Origin: Ciborinia camelliae
Lineage: Eukaryota; Ascomycota; Leotiomycetes; Helotiales; Sclerotiniaceae
Direction of reading: 5' to 3'
Length of the DNA stretch: 64,000 bases
Assembly: GCA_025890175.1 (NCBI GenBank)
Contig: JANPYM010000005.1
Coordinates: 1,874,440 to 1,938,439, forward strand
In this document: positions 1 through 11,048 of the stretch, piece after piece
How positions within the stretch are numbered: position 1 is the first letter of the stretch
How the letters are laid out: the number at the start of each line of letters is the position of its first letter
The notes under the pieces: generated by a model
The model's database searches: none
What the model was told of the DNA's origin: nothing
Seen by the model: only the letters and a program-made list of their open reading frames with translations
Program-made: the position numbers and the translations under genes

Positions 1-2407
1 ATCACTTATTCGACAGAATTCCCGAGAAAAATGCCGTGGGAAATGCTCCTCAGGATTCTCCCCAGGCAATGTCAAAAAAGGAGGTTCTAGATTATTGTCC
101 GATTCGTCATCGATTTGGGGTTGAAAATCTTCTTAGGGTCATTCAAGGTAAAGTACCTGTACTGGATTCCGCGCCGAAGGTATGGACATTGTTTGTCTTG
201 GCGAAGTATTATGAATGTACATCTGTTGTGGTAAGATCCTCCATCATTAATTTCTGGTATCTATTCTGACTTGATGTCAGGTTGACTACATCACCTCGTG
301 GATTATGACCGGAAACAATATCAAATTCCTTGAGATACTTCCCGAAGCCAGCTTAAATATTGGGCTTGGCTTGAAGATACCTATGATTACAAGAGCTGCC
401 TTTTCAATCCTTGTATCTGAAGAGGCATTGAACGTGGCTTCACGAACTTTATGTAACAGCTATATGGATAGAGAAGTATACCAGCATAGCTTTATTGATA
501 GAGGAACGTACCAGTATGTCCGGCCCCGGGAAGAGCTTGATGAAGATTTGTGGAACGTTATTCAGCATGCGAGCCAGGACTTTTGCGATCGCATCCAGAA
601 AACGATTACGGATTTGTTGGATGAACGAATGGCTTGGTTCTTGGAATTACCAGAATACAGGAAAATATGTAAGTTTGAGGACTATTGCTACAAAAAGAAA
701 GACAAGAGCAAGAAAGAAGAGGATATATATGAAAGAAGGAAGTCGACTATTCAAAAGTTGCTCATCAACCTTCGTGGATATGTTCGGGGAAGAATTGTGA
801 CTTGTTTGAACCGAGGATTATCAGTTTCTCAGGCTATTGCGGCAAATAGCAACCAACGCGAGGTACAATGGGAAATCCAAGAAGCCGGAATGAAAGAGGT
901 TCCAGATTCAAATTACGTCTACAACGGTCTTGGTGACCGCGAAAGAGTTTTGCTACCATACTTTTGGCGGTGTCTTCTAGATGTCGATTGGAACTGGGAT
1001 CCAATAGAGGACTACACGCTTGCCAGATATACTCCGCAACTAATTCGCTCTGGCAAAGGTCTCGTTGATAGAGCTGGTATTTGCAGCACAAATATCCGTC
1101 ACCTTGAAACTTATATCTGGGACTTCAATCATGAGGTCTGCCTCGCGGTGAACAGAGAAAATTTTCATTCATCTTTGCCCTACAACCCGGCATATACGAT
1201 ACCATCGCCTAAAGATAATATCACGAATGGAGAGAGACCAAATTATGCATTTATGAGCGCATATAACCAAGACCATGCATATCATCAAGCACGTCTAGCA
1301 GGAATAAAAGCGTTGGAGCTTGAGCTTGCTGAATTTGATAAGACGGCAGATGATTCAGCATCGATGTCCTCCGTCACGACCGACGCTTCAACAAAACCAC
1401 TACTTGATATTCCTTTACGCCCGAAGCAAACTAACATTGCAGTTGAACCTGGGAAAGATGATCTCGGTATCGATATCAAGCCAGAACCTTCTACTCGAGC
1501 TGGGAATAATGGAAAAAGTTCTACTATGAAGCTACTAGACAATCTTTTGGAGAACTTGGGTCACAAATCTTCTGCTAGTGATCAAGAAAAAGACAACCCA
1601 ATTACAAAGACCTCAGATCTAGGTCTCCAAACCGACTCTCCTCCATTGCCAAAAGGAATACCTTTCGGCGACACATCAAAGCCTTTTTCACTGAACCAAA
1701 CCCCCTTCCCTAACCACCCAGATGAAGAGCACACTTTCAATCTTGCCACTTTTTTCAAGGAACTCAATCTTTACATCTACAATATCTGTGTTTCCATGCT
1801 TTCCAAACCTGATGGATCTGAATTCATCATGTTGACAGATACTTTATTATGTTTGACAGATAATGAATGGCAATATCTACCATTATGGGCAGGTGGAAAT
1901 GATGATGGAAGTGGAGGTGTTACGAGCGCCGATGTGCCACCCGCTTATTATTCTAATGTTAGCGGTTTGACTCCGGGTGTACAGTATAAAGGGGCGGCGG
2001 GGTTTGTGGGGGTTGGGAGCTCGGTTAATACTAGCTTGGATGTCAGGGATGGCAGTACGAGAACTGTTACGCTGGCTGGGAGTGAGGTGGGTAGTGATGT
2101 TGGAAGTGGGGCGAATGTGGCTAGTGATAGTGATGCGGGGAGTGTTTTTTCGACGGATAGCTATGATATGGCGATTATAACGCCCACAGGAAGTGGGAGT
2201 GAAAGTGAGTTTGAGATTATTAGTGATAGGGAGGATGAAGAGAGCGGTGATGAATTTACGGTTGCTGGAGATAGTGTTAGTGAGAGGGAGATGTTGGATA
2301 TAGGAAAGGGAAAGGAGAATGAGGAGCCGGAGGACGAGAATGATATGGATTGGACAGATCAAGAATATCAAGAGGATGACTGGGAGGGGTCATTTACAGA
2401 TGACTAG
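1..2407 (+). CDS. Conserved hypothetical protein, 5'-truncated by window edge
   Basis: The reading frame is open from base 3. It is interrupted by one 50-nt intron at 231-280 (GTAAGA donor, TCAG acceptor, phase 0) and then runs to a stop at 2405-2407, giving about 780 visible residues. The first ~120 visible residues (leucine-rich helices, 'VWTLFVLAKYYECTSVVVDYITSWIM') look like the helical tail of a BTB-type adaptor fold, but this is only an impression. The middle is a mixed alpha-helical region with many Trp/Tyr. The last ~250 residues are Ser/Gly/Asp/Glu-rich, low in complexity and strongly acidic, ending in an Asp/Glu/Trp tail. I recognise no catalytic motif. The true start lies off the window, so total length is unknown. 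Function is not assigned. Confidence 0.8.
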
Positions 2408-3272
2408 TAGATCTAAGAATATGGAATGAATGGAAATCATGGGTTTCGTTTGGGTACTAATGACAGGATATGGGATATGAAAAGGGTTATCGAAGAAAAT
2501 TCGGAGTTTGAGATGAAGATCTAAGGTAATTGGATACATAACGAAGGAAGCGGACTTTTCAAATGCAGATTTACATCAATCAAGATAATTGCAATTTTGA
2601 GACTTCTTGGCTATCCAAGTGAAGGCTGCAAGTAGATCGCTGCTTCGTTTATTGGCCCGCCCATAATGGGTATCTTGATGATTTTATGCATGGTAATTTT
2701 GGCGCTGGGAGCTGCAAGTTTTTAGTTGCAAATTTTCAGTTGCTGAAATAAAGGCATTTTGGAGATTGCGATATAATCTTACAATTGTTCCGCCTAGCTG
2801 CAAATACTATGAAGGTATCATCTAATTCTATTAGTTAACGCAATTTTGATCTTTGTATCTAACTGATCCATGAATATGAAAGCCGGACTCGGACTTTAGA
2901 ATACGCTCATCTAATCTTCCCCAGACATGATATAACTTTGTCTGATTTGAATTTGCACAACTGGGTATTCTCATCTTCCATACTTTCGATTGGATTATTC
3001 TGATTTGCAATCTTGACTCATAATTAGTACTTGTATCGGAGTTGAAAAGTAGGGCTCCAGGAGTCTTGAGTTCAACCATTGGCTGCTAGCCCCTCACCTT
3101 GCCATCGTTTTATTTAAAGCGACAGCAAGGTGCATAGAAATGCACCGAACAGACCGCCCATTTTCTATTCTCCACTGGCAAGGTCAAAATCTTCTCCTTC
3201 AACTTGCCAACATTTCACTTCACTCCACAACCTTCGGAAGCACTTCCATATTGTCTATGTAGGAGCCAATAC
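2408..3272. other. Intergenic, no supported gene
   Basis: About 860 bp of moderately AT-rich sequence lies between the stop of the first gene and the broken paralogue. Short reading frames occur on both strands, but none has splice sites, domain features or composition that would support a gene. The first ~200 bp presumably holds the 3' untranslated region of the upstream gene. Confidence 0.5.
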
Positions 3273-3541
3273 AAGAAACATGGTCCGATCCCATTTTTTC
3301 CAAGGCAAGATCAGTCACCAATTCAATGTTGCAGATGTAGTCGTACCACAACGCTAAGAATAATCTATACTTCACGATCGATGAACGTTACGAAATTCCT
3401 ATACAAATGTTGGATGAAGCAGTGAATGGTCATGTAAATCTCTTGGTGATCTGTGGGTCAATATTGAGGGGGATTAAAGGAACATACGGCCATCCATATT
3501 CGCCATCGTGACCGAATTCATGAAAATGAGAGGTTATTCCT
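3273..3541 (+). pseudogene. Broken copy of the small paralogue family found at 4.4-6.4 kb
   Basis: Three consecutive stretches, in alternating frames, match the second exon of the two intact minus-strand paralogues. They are 'GPIPFFPRQDQSPIQ' (from about 3282), 'IDERYEIPIQMLDEAVNGHVNLL' (from 3362) and 'GGLKEH...HIRHRDRIHENERLFL' followed by a stop (from about 3468). The matching order is the same as in the intact genes (…VPISP…PIQ…; …IDEYYEVPIQML…; …GGLGELKAHLRRRDRARE…). At least two frameshifts separate the pieces and no first exon is recognisable. It is therefore a degenerate copy, inverted relative to its relatives. The matches were read by eye. Confidence 0.65.
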
Positions 3542-4427
3542 GTAGAAAGAAAGAAAGAAGATGGCTTAAGTCAGGAGATGGACAAAGAGCCTCTGGATTC
3601 GGAGGCCCAAAAACATGAATCATAAATCTAGTAAAATGCCGATCTTGCAGTTCCTCGCCAAGACTTGGTTAGCTTTATTGTTTCCATACATTCCCATAGA
3701 TTCTCGACCCATATCGTAGATGCGCTACAGACATATGTCCGTCTAATAATTAATATGACAGACAAGATAGATACAACAGAATGGAAAGATTATATAGTGT
3801 TTGTAAACTTAGCGGATGGGAGATACTGAATACATCGCGAAGGAGATGAAATTTGCATCACAAGTCTGGATTTATAATAAGTGATAGCTTAATATATTGA
3901 ATATATGTTGAGTGCAAAATAATATTCCCTCTTGATCGAATGATAGTAATTCTCTGGCATCGACATGAAACGGCAAGTGGTTCTCTTATGTCAAAAGAAA
4001 CAACAACAGTGATTCTCCCATATCAAGATAAACAACAGTGCCGCGACCACAAAGGAGTGTATTTGTACCAACCAAACCAAAAACTCAAAATCAATCAAAC
4101 GAATGTATTTCTTTCGTAAACCAAATTCCATCAATTCCATCTTTGTTCCCGCCTCTTTCCCCAAGCATCCACACCTCAAGACCTCCAATCCGACCACGGG
4201 ATGCCTTACGAGTCATCACATAGCCAAGCCAGGAGTACTAGATATTCTAGCACCATCTCGCCAATGTCAACAGCTCCATGAAGCTGGACTTAAGTTATCT
4301 GTTCAGTTCTTCGAACAGATACATATCTGTGGATAAATTGCCATTATCCTGTGATACGAAACCAACTCTACCGATATTCGATAGATATGGTGAAAGGATT
4401 GAAAGGTCTGCACTTTCATCACACTCC
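3542..4427. other. Intergenic; contains the 3' flank shared with the neighbouring duplicate
   Basis: No gene is supported here. From about 4170 onward the sequence is recognisably similar to the 3' flank of the second paralogue (about 5455-5690). Shared blocks include 'CATCACATAGCCA', 'AAGTTATCTGTTC' and 'AGATACATATC'. The duplication unit thus includes downstream DNA as well as the coding exons. The 3542-4170 part shows nothing distinctive. Confidence 0.5.
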
Positions 4428-5036
4428 TCAGCCAAGGCTCTGGCCTTCAGAATTCAAAGCCAAATTATTCATTGCCTCAAATAACCCCTCTTGGTTCTCC
4501 AGCTCGCGGGCTCGGTCACGACGTCTAAGGTGAGCTTTGAGCTCTCCCAGCCCACCATGATGTTTCTTCGGAATAGACAATATGTTTCCATATTTATCAA
4601 ATACCTCCTCGAGCATTTGGATGGGAACCTCGTAGTATTCGTCGATTTTGAGGTACGAATATAGTGGTAAACTAGTGAGCTGGATGGCTACCCCATTGTC
4701 GGAGTAGCACCAGCTATTGCGAAGTCGTAATTGGATGGGATATGGCTTTTTGCGCGTGGGAGAAATCGGCACGTATTCACGGTCGTCTTTGACTTTCGAG
4801 GTGATCTGCAGGTTTCAAAATTAGTACAGCAAGATTAGATGAGGGAATCAAGGAGGTGGACAAACAGTCATAACTTTGACATGATTAGGTCTACCGACCA
4901 CAATGCCAAGACAGATAACCATGTGTCTACGCACATTACCTGTGATATTCGGGTCGATAGTTTTGTTCAGGTCCTTGAGCTCTGACTTGGGTAAAAACTT
5001 GTAAAGCTTTCCCTCTACTTTGTTGGGATTGACCAT
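4428..5036 (-). CDS. Small conserved hypothetical protein, paralogue 1 (two exons)
   Basis: Exon 1 is 5036-4866 and exon 2 is 4805-4428, separated by a 60-nt intron (donor GTTTGT, acceptor CTGCAG, phase 0). The product is about 182 residues. It begins 'MVNPNKVEGKLYKF', continues through 'CLGIVVGRPNHVKVMT' and, in exon 2, 'REYVPISPTRKKPYPIQLRLRN', 'YLKIDEYYEVPIQMLEE' and 'HGGLGELKAHLRRRDRARELE'. The C-terminal third is charged and helical. The neighbour at 5689-6400 shares exon structure, intron position and phase, and these motifs, so the two arose by duplication. There is no signal peptide or membrane segment. I do not recognise the family and assign no function. Confidence 0.72.
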
Positions 5037-5688
5037 CTTTTTGATATCGCGATGGACTTCGATGAATCGGTTAGTTTTCGATCGGGGGAGGATTTTTCGA
5101 CGGATTTTTTGATGCCTTGAATGGTAGAGAAATTTGCTGCCCCGAATAATTGAAATGGTGGGAAATCAGCTCGTTATGTATCAGCGGTGGGCTTCATTTG
5201 ATGCACCTCGCCTCCCAGTAAATGGTTGTCAATCGCTGATTGGATTTTAAAACGAAAGTCCTTCATTTCCAATACAATCTCATTCAATCCTATCTCTTCT
5301 TCAGCGCACATTTTGCTATCCGTTCATCGTATTGGACGAACAAAAATCAATTCAAAGACTCGATTGTTTTACCCAGAATAATTCTCAAGACAAATAATAT
5401 TGCACTTCGTCGGACCCCTTCATTTCCTGTTCCACGAACAACCCATATCTCAGAACCTCCAATTAGATGACACGATATCTCATCACATAGCCAGGCTAGC
5501 GATATTAGACACTCTAGTATCATCTCAGTAACGCAAACAGCCCCGTGTTCGTAAGTTATCTGTTCGACCAGAGATACATATCCGTAGATAACTATCTACT
5601 ATCATATGATAGCATCTATATGAAACGATATCTACCAATACTCGACTCGGATAGGTAGATTAGATGGAAGGTCTAAAAGGTCCCCACC
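5037..5688. other. Intergenic between the two paralogues
   Basis: The part next to 5036 is the promoter side of paralogue 1. The part from about 5455 to 5688 is the 3' flank of paralogue 2 and resembles 4170-4427. No other gene is supported; the one short reading frame here is in DNA that looks like flank. Confidence 0.45.
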
Positions 5689-6400
5689 TCATAGAACCTT
5701 TGAGTCATTGTTTTGAATTTCGGAAGTCGAAAATAAAATTTCCATGCCCTTTATCGCCTGAAGAAATGTTTCTTCTCTCTCCCAGTCTTGACGATTTTTC
5801 TCCCTGTCTTGAATAACTCTTCGACGAACTCTCTCCTCTTCTCGGACCTGATCACGTAGCCTCACGTGATTTATGAGCTCTGCTAGTCCACCTTGATGTT
5901 TCGCTCGAATAGACAACGTGCTTCCGTATTGGTCCTTTAGTTCTTTGAGAATTTCGATTGGAACCTCATAGGCTATATCTATCCTGAGGTATTCGTATTG
6001 ATTTAAATGGGCGTAGCGGCGTACCCAATGCCAATAATCATAAAAGCCGCCCATTTTATTGGTGATTCGAATTCGTATCGGAAAGTCATCTTTGGGAGAA
6101 GGACGGATGGGAAGATATTCGCCGTTAACTTCAGGCCTTTTACACGTTTTAGAGAACCCTCTAAGCTGTATATCTTGATATTAGTTAGATTCAATGATGA
6201 GGGAAGGAAGAGGAACTTACGGGCATTACTTTCACATAGTCCTCCCTACCAGGCACAATTCCCAAACAGAGAACATGATGCAGGCCAAGTCCGATATTGC
6301 CATCAAGGGGCTTATTAACTACCCATGACCTAAATTTATAAGACTTACGAGAGTATATAAACTCGTAAAACTTCCCCTGTACTTGATGTGGATCAATCAT
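5689..6400 (-). CDS. Small conserved hypothetical protein, paralogue 2 (two exons)
   Basis: Exon 1 runs from 6400 to 6221 and exon 2 from 6165 to 5689, with a 55-nt intron (GTAAGT donor, ACAG acceptor, phase 0) at the same place as in paralogue 1. The product is about 218 residues. I chose the Met at 6400 ('MIDPHQVQGKFYEF') because it aligns with the start of paralogue 1 ('MVNPNKVEGKLYKF'); a Met eight codons upstream at 6424 is possible. Motifs shared with paralogue 1 are 'LCLGIVPGREDYVKVM', 'GEYLPIRPS', 'YLRIDIAYEVPIEIL' and 'HQGGLAELINHVRLRDQ'. It has a longer charged, probably coiled-coil C-terminus (Arg/Glu-rich). Function is unknown. Confidence 0.72.
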
Positions 6401-6424
6401 CTTGTATAAATTTGCAATGAGCAA

Positions 6425-6860
6425 ATATTCCGTTGAGTACGTTCAGAAGTTCGTAACTATTTGTTGGCACTTCTAAGAGTGAAGAAAGGGATATACTTTG
6501 AAGAGTTTAGGGGGTGAGCAGTCAATTTGTTATTAATGTACGATAGGACATTATATGTAAAATTACCTCGCCAATTCTTTGTGGGGCTGTCGATTCCTAA
6601 TTGGATCCGAGAATGGAGGCCCTCCCTCCATTACAGTCATAGCTTCCAACATCTGATTCCAACATCTGACTCATTGAGATACAACTACCTAGTAGGTATT
6701 CTTTTCTCGGACCATATTATCTCATTTTATCCTTTCTTCAAGACGGGCTTAAATAGAATTCAGAGATGTAGAAATTATAACTTCACACTGATCCTTCTTC
6801 GTACAAATAGCCATAAATAATACAATAAGTTCATCAATCACCCTTACTTGAAACACCGCA
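6425..6860. other. Intergenic, nothing recognised
   Basis: About 430 bp lies between the start of paralogue 2 and the end of the coiled-coil gene. The two genes are co-oriented on the minus strand, so this is promoter for one and 3' flank for the other. A direct repeat 'TTCCAACATCTGA' occurs near 6645-6670. Confidence 0.4.
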
Positions 6861-9800
6861 TCAATTCTTTTTCCTCCCTTTCTTTCCCCTCTCAACATTC
6901 CCACCCTCATCTCCCTCCGCTTTTCTCTTCTGAGCTCTTCCTGGACCGGTCATAATAAACTCCCCCACGTAAACCGGGCTCCTATTTCTCGTCCTCCTAC
7001 TCCTCCTCGGCCCTTCTACTTCCACCTGTATTTCTTCAACCGGAGACTCTTGAACTACCTCCGACACCGGTATCTCTTCATCAGACTCCGCTCCCCCTTC
7101 ATCTCTATACAACGGATCATCTTCCTCACTTTCTTTCCTTCCCACTTTCTTTTTAGGAGGGGGAGGATGGGTTTTGGGTTTCAATTTTATGCGTGTAGAG
7201 GGTGTTGGAGAGGGGGATGGAGCTGGATGGGCCACTTCTCGTCGAACTGAGATGTTGGGTTTAGGTTGTGGTTTAGCGGGTTTTGGCTTCTCCAATTCTT
7301 CGTCCGGAGATTCAGAGGCAGAGTCCTTGTGGGGATCGTATTGTGAGTCTTGGGATTTCTTTTTCGGGGCTTTCTTTTTCGGAGCTTTCTTTTTGGGCTC
7401 TTTCTTTTTGGGTGCTGGCACGGATGGGATGGGGGGAGATGGGACTGGAGATAGTGGGCTTTCGGGGGTCTCTTTTCCCGTAGAGATCGTTGCTTCTGTT
7501 TGTGTCTCTGCATTCTGATTATTCCGAATACGAAGCAATTCAATCTCCGCCTCCAGATCGCTCAACTTATTTTGTAGCTTTTCGGTTTCTGCTATACTCT
7601 CCCCGTAAGCGCTCTTCCATCTTGTAACTTCGGCGTCAAGATCAGATAGTCGTTTGGAAGTCGCTAATGACATATCAAGAAGCTCGGCGACTTTCTCTTC
7701 ACTGGTTGTGAGAAGTTCATGTAATCTCTCAATCTCCTCGCGGAATTGTTCATCCTCCTCCTCCTTAAATAAAAGAAGCTCATGTAATCTCTCGATCTCT
7801 TCTCGGTATTGCTCCTCTTCCTCGTCTCTTAATGTTCGGTAAAACTCGGCCGTCTTTGTTTCCTCAGCTTTAAGAAGACCATCCAGTCTCTCGGCCTCAG
7901 CTTTGTGGCTATCGTTCTCTTGTATCAGATCTTGTATTCTTTCTTCGCTCTTGCTGAGTTTCTCTTCGAGTTGAGTCGTATGCGTCTCACTCGCCTGAAG
8001 AAAATTTTCTAGTCCATCAGCCTCGGCCTTGTGCTTATCCCTCTCCTGTTCTAAACCTTCAATCCTTTTCGCACTATCCCCCAGCCATTTTTCTAGTTCT
8101 GCTGTTGTAGCATGCAGTTTGCCTTCATTCTTCATATCCTCTTGCACGTTATGTAAAAGCTTAGTAAGTTCCAAACTCCTCTCCTCACTGTCCTTCAACA
8201 ATTTCTCCAAATTCTCTAGCTCCAAATCTCGTTCTCTGTCCCTCTCTTTCCATTCCCTCATCTTAACCTTATGCACCTCCCTTGCCTCTGCCAATAGCCC
8301 CTTAAGATTATCCCATGCCTCCTTTTGACTCAACGGTCCATCTACTAAATCCATGCACTCCTCCAATCTCCTCTCCGCCACCTCCAGCCTCTCAGTATTA
8401 AAGTCTCCCTGTGCATCCATCAAAATATCCACTTTCGCGCAAACGAAATTTAACATCTCATTAGTATCCTTTAGTTGAGTTCTTAGATGCGTGATAACTT
8501 CCTGGTCAGTTGGATGGGGGGGTAAGGGAACTATGTCCCTACCTTCTCTCAAGGTTGAAATTCTGGGGTGACAAGTCTGTCGAAATGAAGATAACCCAAC
8601 ATAACTATCCAATCTGAGTTTCGATTTTTGCGCTCTATTCTCTGCAGAATCGACTTCGGATTTCGCATTGTTAAGTCTTTTATTCAACGTATCAACCGTT
8701 CGTTGAAGGTTCTCGATCTCTTCTTCGTTCTCTAAATCGACATCTGTGATGGGGCGATCGGGATCGCGATTGGGATGCCTTTGTAGAGTGGATATTTTTT
8801 TTTGCAACTTCCCATTTTCTCTTAAAGCGGTCGTTAAACAGCTTACAGCGCTCTTCGTAAGACTATTTCTCTGTATTGTTCTTTCCATCAATTTTCGCTT
8901 CATTTGATGGAGCTCGAGTAATGATCGAGCTAATCTTGCGCTGAGAGAGTCGTTATGCTCTTCGCCGGCAAGGTCCTCGTACTCCATGTATTTCTCCTCT
9001 AGAAATCTCTCGAGACTTTTGACCTTTTCTTTCTCATCGCTCAATTCACGCAGGCATTTCTGGTAATGCTTTGCCATTTCCTTGTATTGGACATCTTTTT
9101 CCTCGCTAGGGATTATGTCGCTCTCGAGATTATGGGATACCTGATCCATTAGTTCTTTCATGGAGTTAAGACACTCCTCCACGTTGGACTCCTCCATGGC
9201 TGTATCTCTCTCCTTTGTGCGCCATTCGAGCTCAGCCTTGACTCGCGTTAACTGAGTCGCCATACCAACGTCTTCTGTATCTTCGGCGACACTGAAAGCC
9301 AACTGTTCTCTCAATCCCAACGGACCATCGATCTCCTCTTCTAGTTCCTCTTTCCTCTTCTTAAGAATATCCCTCTCCTTTCTCAACTCTATGACTTCTT
9401 GACCATCAACATCCTTTCCAGACGCTATCATGTTGTTCACAACCGTTTGCGCTTGGTCATACAATCTTTTATAGGTAAGCGTAGCTTCTTCTTGTGCATC
9501 ATATCGGTTCTGATTGAGTATGAAGTTCTGCGCCTCCAACGTTCCCTCATTGCTTTTGCGTCGAAGACAAGCCAGTAGTTTCAATTGTTTTACGAGGTTC
9601 CGATTCAGCTTTCTGAGAGAATCGCGTTCCTTCTTCATCACATTGAATAATACCATGCCTTCTTTCCTCTTACTTTCTTTACGTTCACGCAATGCTTCGA
9701 AGTGGACTGGGCTAAGACTGAGGATTGCGCGTGTTGCATAGGTCATGTCATGATAGCGTTCGAGACGCATATTTCTTCTCTCGAGCTCTTTGATGCGACC

Positions 9801-11048
9801 AATAAGTTGTTGCGACCAAACTTCCTTATTTTTCCGATAGTCTTCCCTCGAGGTGCTACTCTCATCCTTTTCGATACTTTCTTTTCGTCCTTCCATCGAG
9901 ACGTCATCCTCATCCTTTTCGATGCTTTCTTTTAGTACTCCATCTCCATCGGAAAATTCTTCATCTTTTTCATCTTCTTCGTCCTGATATCCTTCATATT
10001 CATCTTCATCCTCATCTGATTCTGGAGTTGAACACTGCTTTAGAGGAGAAGGGGCATATAATTTCTTCTTGGGACTGATGATAGCATTATCCGAATCAGC
10101 ACTAGCACTTGGTATACTAGTCGCCCTCTCTTTATTTTCTTCTGGTGTAGTTCTTTCTGGCGTAGATCCTTCTGGTGTAAATCGTTCGGATGTATTTTCT
10201 TTCGGTGTAAACCTTGTCGGCATGGGCCCCATGAGATTCTCCGTCACCAACTCCAACTGTTGTTGTATATCATCTCTCTCTGCTACTAACTTATGAAGTT
10301 GCTCTATAAGGGCCTGTCCATTTTCACTCTCCGCTTGAGGCGTCTCTGACACTTGAACCGATAAGTTCCCATCTTCCTCTTTCAAATCTCGTATATTAAC
10401 CCAAATAATCTCCTTCATCCCATGAAGCTCCTGTTCATATTTTTCCTTCGCCTCATGAAGCTCATGTTCATGTTTTTCCTTCGCCTCATGAAGCTCATGT
10501 TCATATTTTTCCTTCGCCTCATGAAGCTCATGTTCATGTTTTTCCTTCACCTCATGAAGCTCCTGTTCATATTTTTCCTTCTCCTCCCTCGACAGACTCG
10601 TCAACTTTTCATGCACCCCATGCACCCCACTCATATCATCCGCCCCCTTTCTCCTCCCGTTCCTCAACTCTTTCAATTCTCTCTCCATCTCCGTCAATCT
10701 CTTCTGGGTTTCCTCTTCCTTTTCTTCCAACTTCTTACACTTAATCTCCGCCTCGAGCTTCTCCCTCCTCAACGCCCCCATGGCCACTTCAATTTTCTCC
10801 CTCGCATAATTCTCTCCCTCATCGAAAGCCACATCTCTTTCTTTTTTCACCTGTTTTATAAAATCAGCTTGCTTTTTCAAACTCTCCTGTGCTAGATCAT
10901 GCATATGATGTAAACTGGTGAGTTGATTAAGAAGCAATACATTTTCGCGCCGGCATGCATCGAGGGGGTTATCTCGGAGATACTGGATGTGTTCTTGGGT
11001 AACTCCTGGATGTTCGGTATTGTATTCAGACATTTTTTGTAATTTCAT
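6861..11048 (-). CDS. Large coiled-coil protein with basic, proline-rich C-terminus
   Basis: This is a single uninterrupted 1,395-codon frame. Nearly the whole protein is charged heptad or hendecad helix rich in Glu/Lys/Leu/Arg. A Ser/Thr/Glu/Asp-rich acidic hinge lies around residues 280-400. The last ~170 residues are Pro/Lys/Ser-rich with 'KKKxPKKK' repeats and end in a basic stretch ('RRSRRTRNRS', 'AQKRKAEGDE', 'KKGRKKN') that looks like nuclear-localisation sequence. Around residues 155-210 there are five near-identical 11-residue repeats of the form 'EKxExELHEAK'. A second Met at residue 6 (MSEYNTEHPG) is an equally plausible start. There is no ATPase head, so it is not an SMC or myosin. 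It could be a structural or scaffolding protein; function is not assigned. Confidence 0.8.
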   Translation of the reverse strand: MKLQKMSEYNTEHPGVTQEHIQYLRDNPLDACRRENVLLLNQLTSLHHMHDLAQESLKKQADFIKQVKKERDVAFDEGENYAREKIEVAMGALRREKLEAEIKCKKLEEKEEETQKRLTEMERELKELRNGRRKGADDMSGVHGVHEKLTSLSREEKEKYEQELHEVKEKHEHELHEAKEKYEHELHEAKEKHEHELHEAKEKYEQELHGMKEIIWVNIRDLKEEDGNLSVQVSETPQAESENGQALIEQLHKLVAERDDIQQQLELVTENLMGPMPTRFTPKENTSERFTPEGSTPERTTPEENKERATSIPSASADSDNAIISPKKKLYAPSPLKQCSTPESDEDEDEYEGYQDEEDEKDEEFSDGDGVLKESIEKDEDDVSMEGRKESIEKDESSTSREDYRKNKEVWSQQLIGRIKELERRNMRLERYHDMTYATRAILSLSPVHFEALRERKESKRKEGMVLFNVMKKERDSLRKLNRNLVKQLKLLACLRRKSNEGTLEAQNFILNQNRYDAQEEATLTYKRLYDQAQTVVNNMIASGKDVDGQEVIELRKERDILKKRKEELEEEIDGPLGLREQLAFSVAEDTEDVGMATQLTRVKAELEWRTKERDTAMEESNVEECLNSMKELMDQVSHNLESDIIPSEEKDVQYKEMAKHYQKCLRELSDEKEKVKSLERFLEEKYMEYEDLAGEEHNDSLSARLARSLLELHQMKRKLMERTIQRNSLTKSAVSCLTTALRENGKLQKKISTLQRHPNRDPDRPITDVDLENEEEIENLQRTVDTLNKRLNNAKSEVDSAENRAQKSKLRLDSYVGLSSFRQTCHPRISTLREGRDIVPLPPHPTDQEVITHLRTQLKDTNEMLNFVCAKVDILMDAQGDFNTERLEVAERRLEECMDLVDGPLSQKEAWDNLKGLLAEAREVHKVKMREWKERDRERDLELENLEKLLKDSEERSLELTKLLHNVQEDMKNEGKLHATTAELEKWLGDSAKRIEGLEQERDKHKAEADGLENFLQASETHTTQLEEKLSKSEERIQDLIQENDSHKAEAERLDGLLKAEETKTAEFYRTLRDEEEEQYREEIERLHELLLFKEEEDEQFREEIERLHELLTTSEEKVAELLDMSLATSKRLSDLDAEVTRWKSAYGESIAETEKLQNKLSDLEAEIELLRIRNNQNAETQTEATISTGKETPESPLSPVPSPPIPSVPAPKKKEPKKKAPKKKAPKKKSQDSQYDPHKDSASESPDEELEKPKPAKPQPKPNISVRREVAHPAPSPSPTPSTRIKLKPKTHPPPPKKKVGRKESEEDDPLYRDEGGAESDEEIPVSEVVQESPVEEIQVEVEGPRRSRRTRNRSPVYVGEFIMTGPGRAQKRKAEGDEGGNVERGKKGRKKN
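10419..10590 (-). repeat. 33-bp in-frame tandem repeat (five hendecad copies)
   Basis: Within the coiled-coil gene, the block 'catgaagctcatgttcat' (plus-strand reading) recurs every 33 bp about five times with few changes. It encodes successive copies of E-K-(Y/H)-E-(H/Q)-E-L-H-E-(A/V)-K. Eleven residues is a hendecad, the natural period of a straightened coiled coil, so changes in copy number would lengthen the rod without breaking it. Confidence 0.8.

Larger units (their letters stand above)
4170..6424. repeat. Local tandem segmental duplication (~1.0-1.2 kb units)
   Basis: Two head-to-tail units, roughly 4170-5060 and 5455-6424, each hold one minus-strand gene and its 3' flank. Similarity extends beyond the coding exons into the 3' flank but is heavily diverged in places, so the duplication is not recent. 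Boundaries are approximate because they were read by eye. Confidence 0.55.

Noticed and set aside
1883..2371. 162-codon minus-strand frame antisense to the first gene
   Set aside because: Shadow of the acidic, Gly/Ser-rich 3' end of the plus-strand gene; its composition follows directly from that codon bias.
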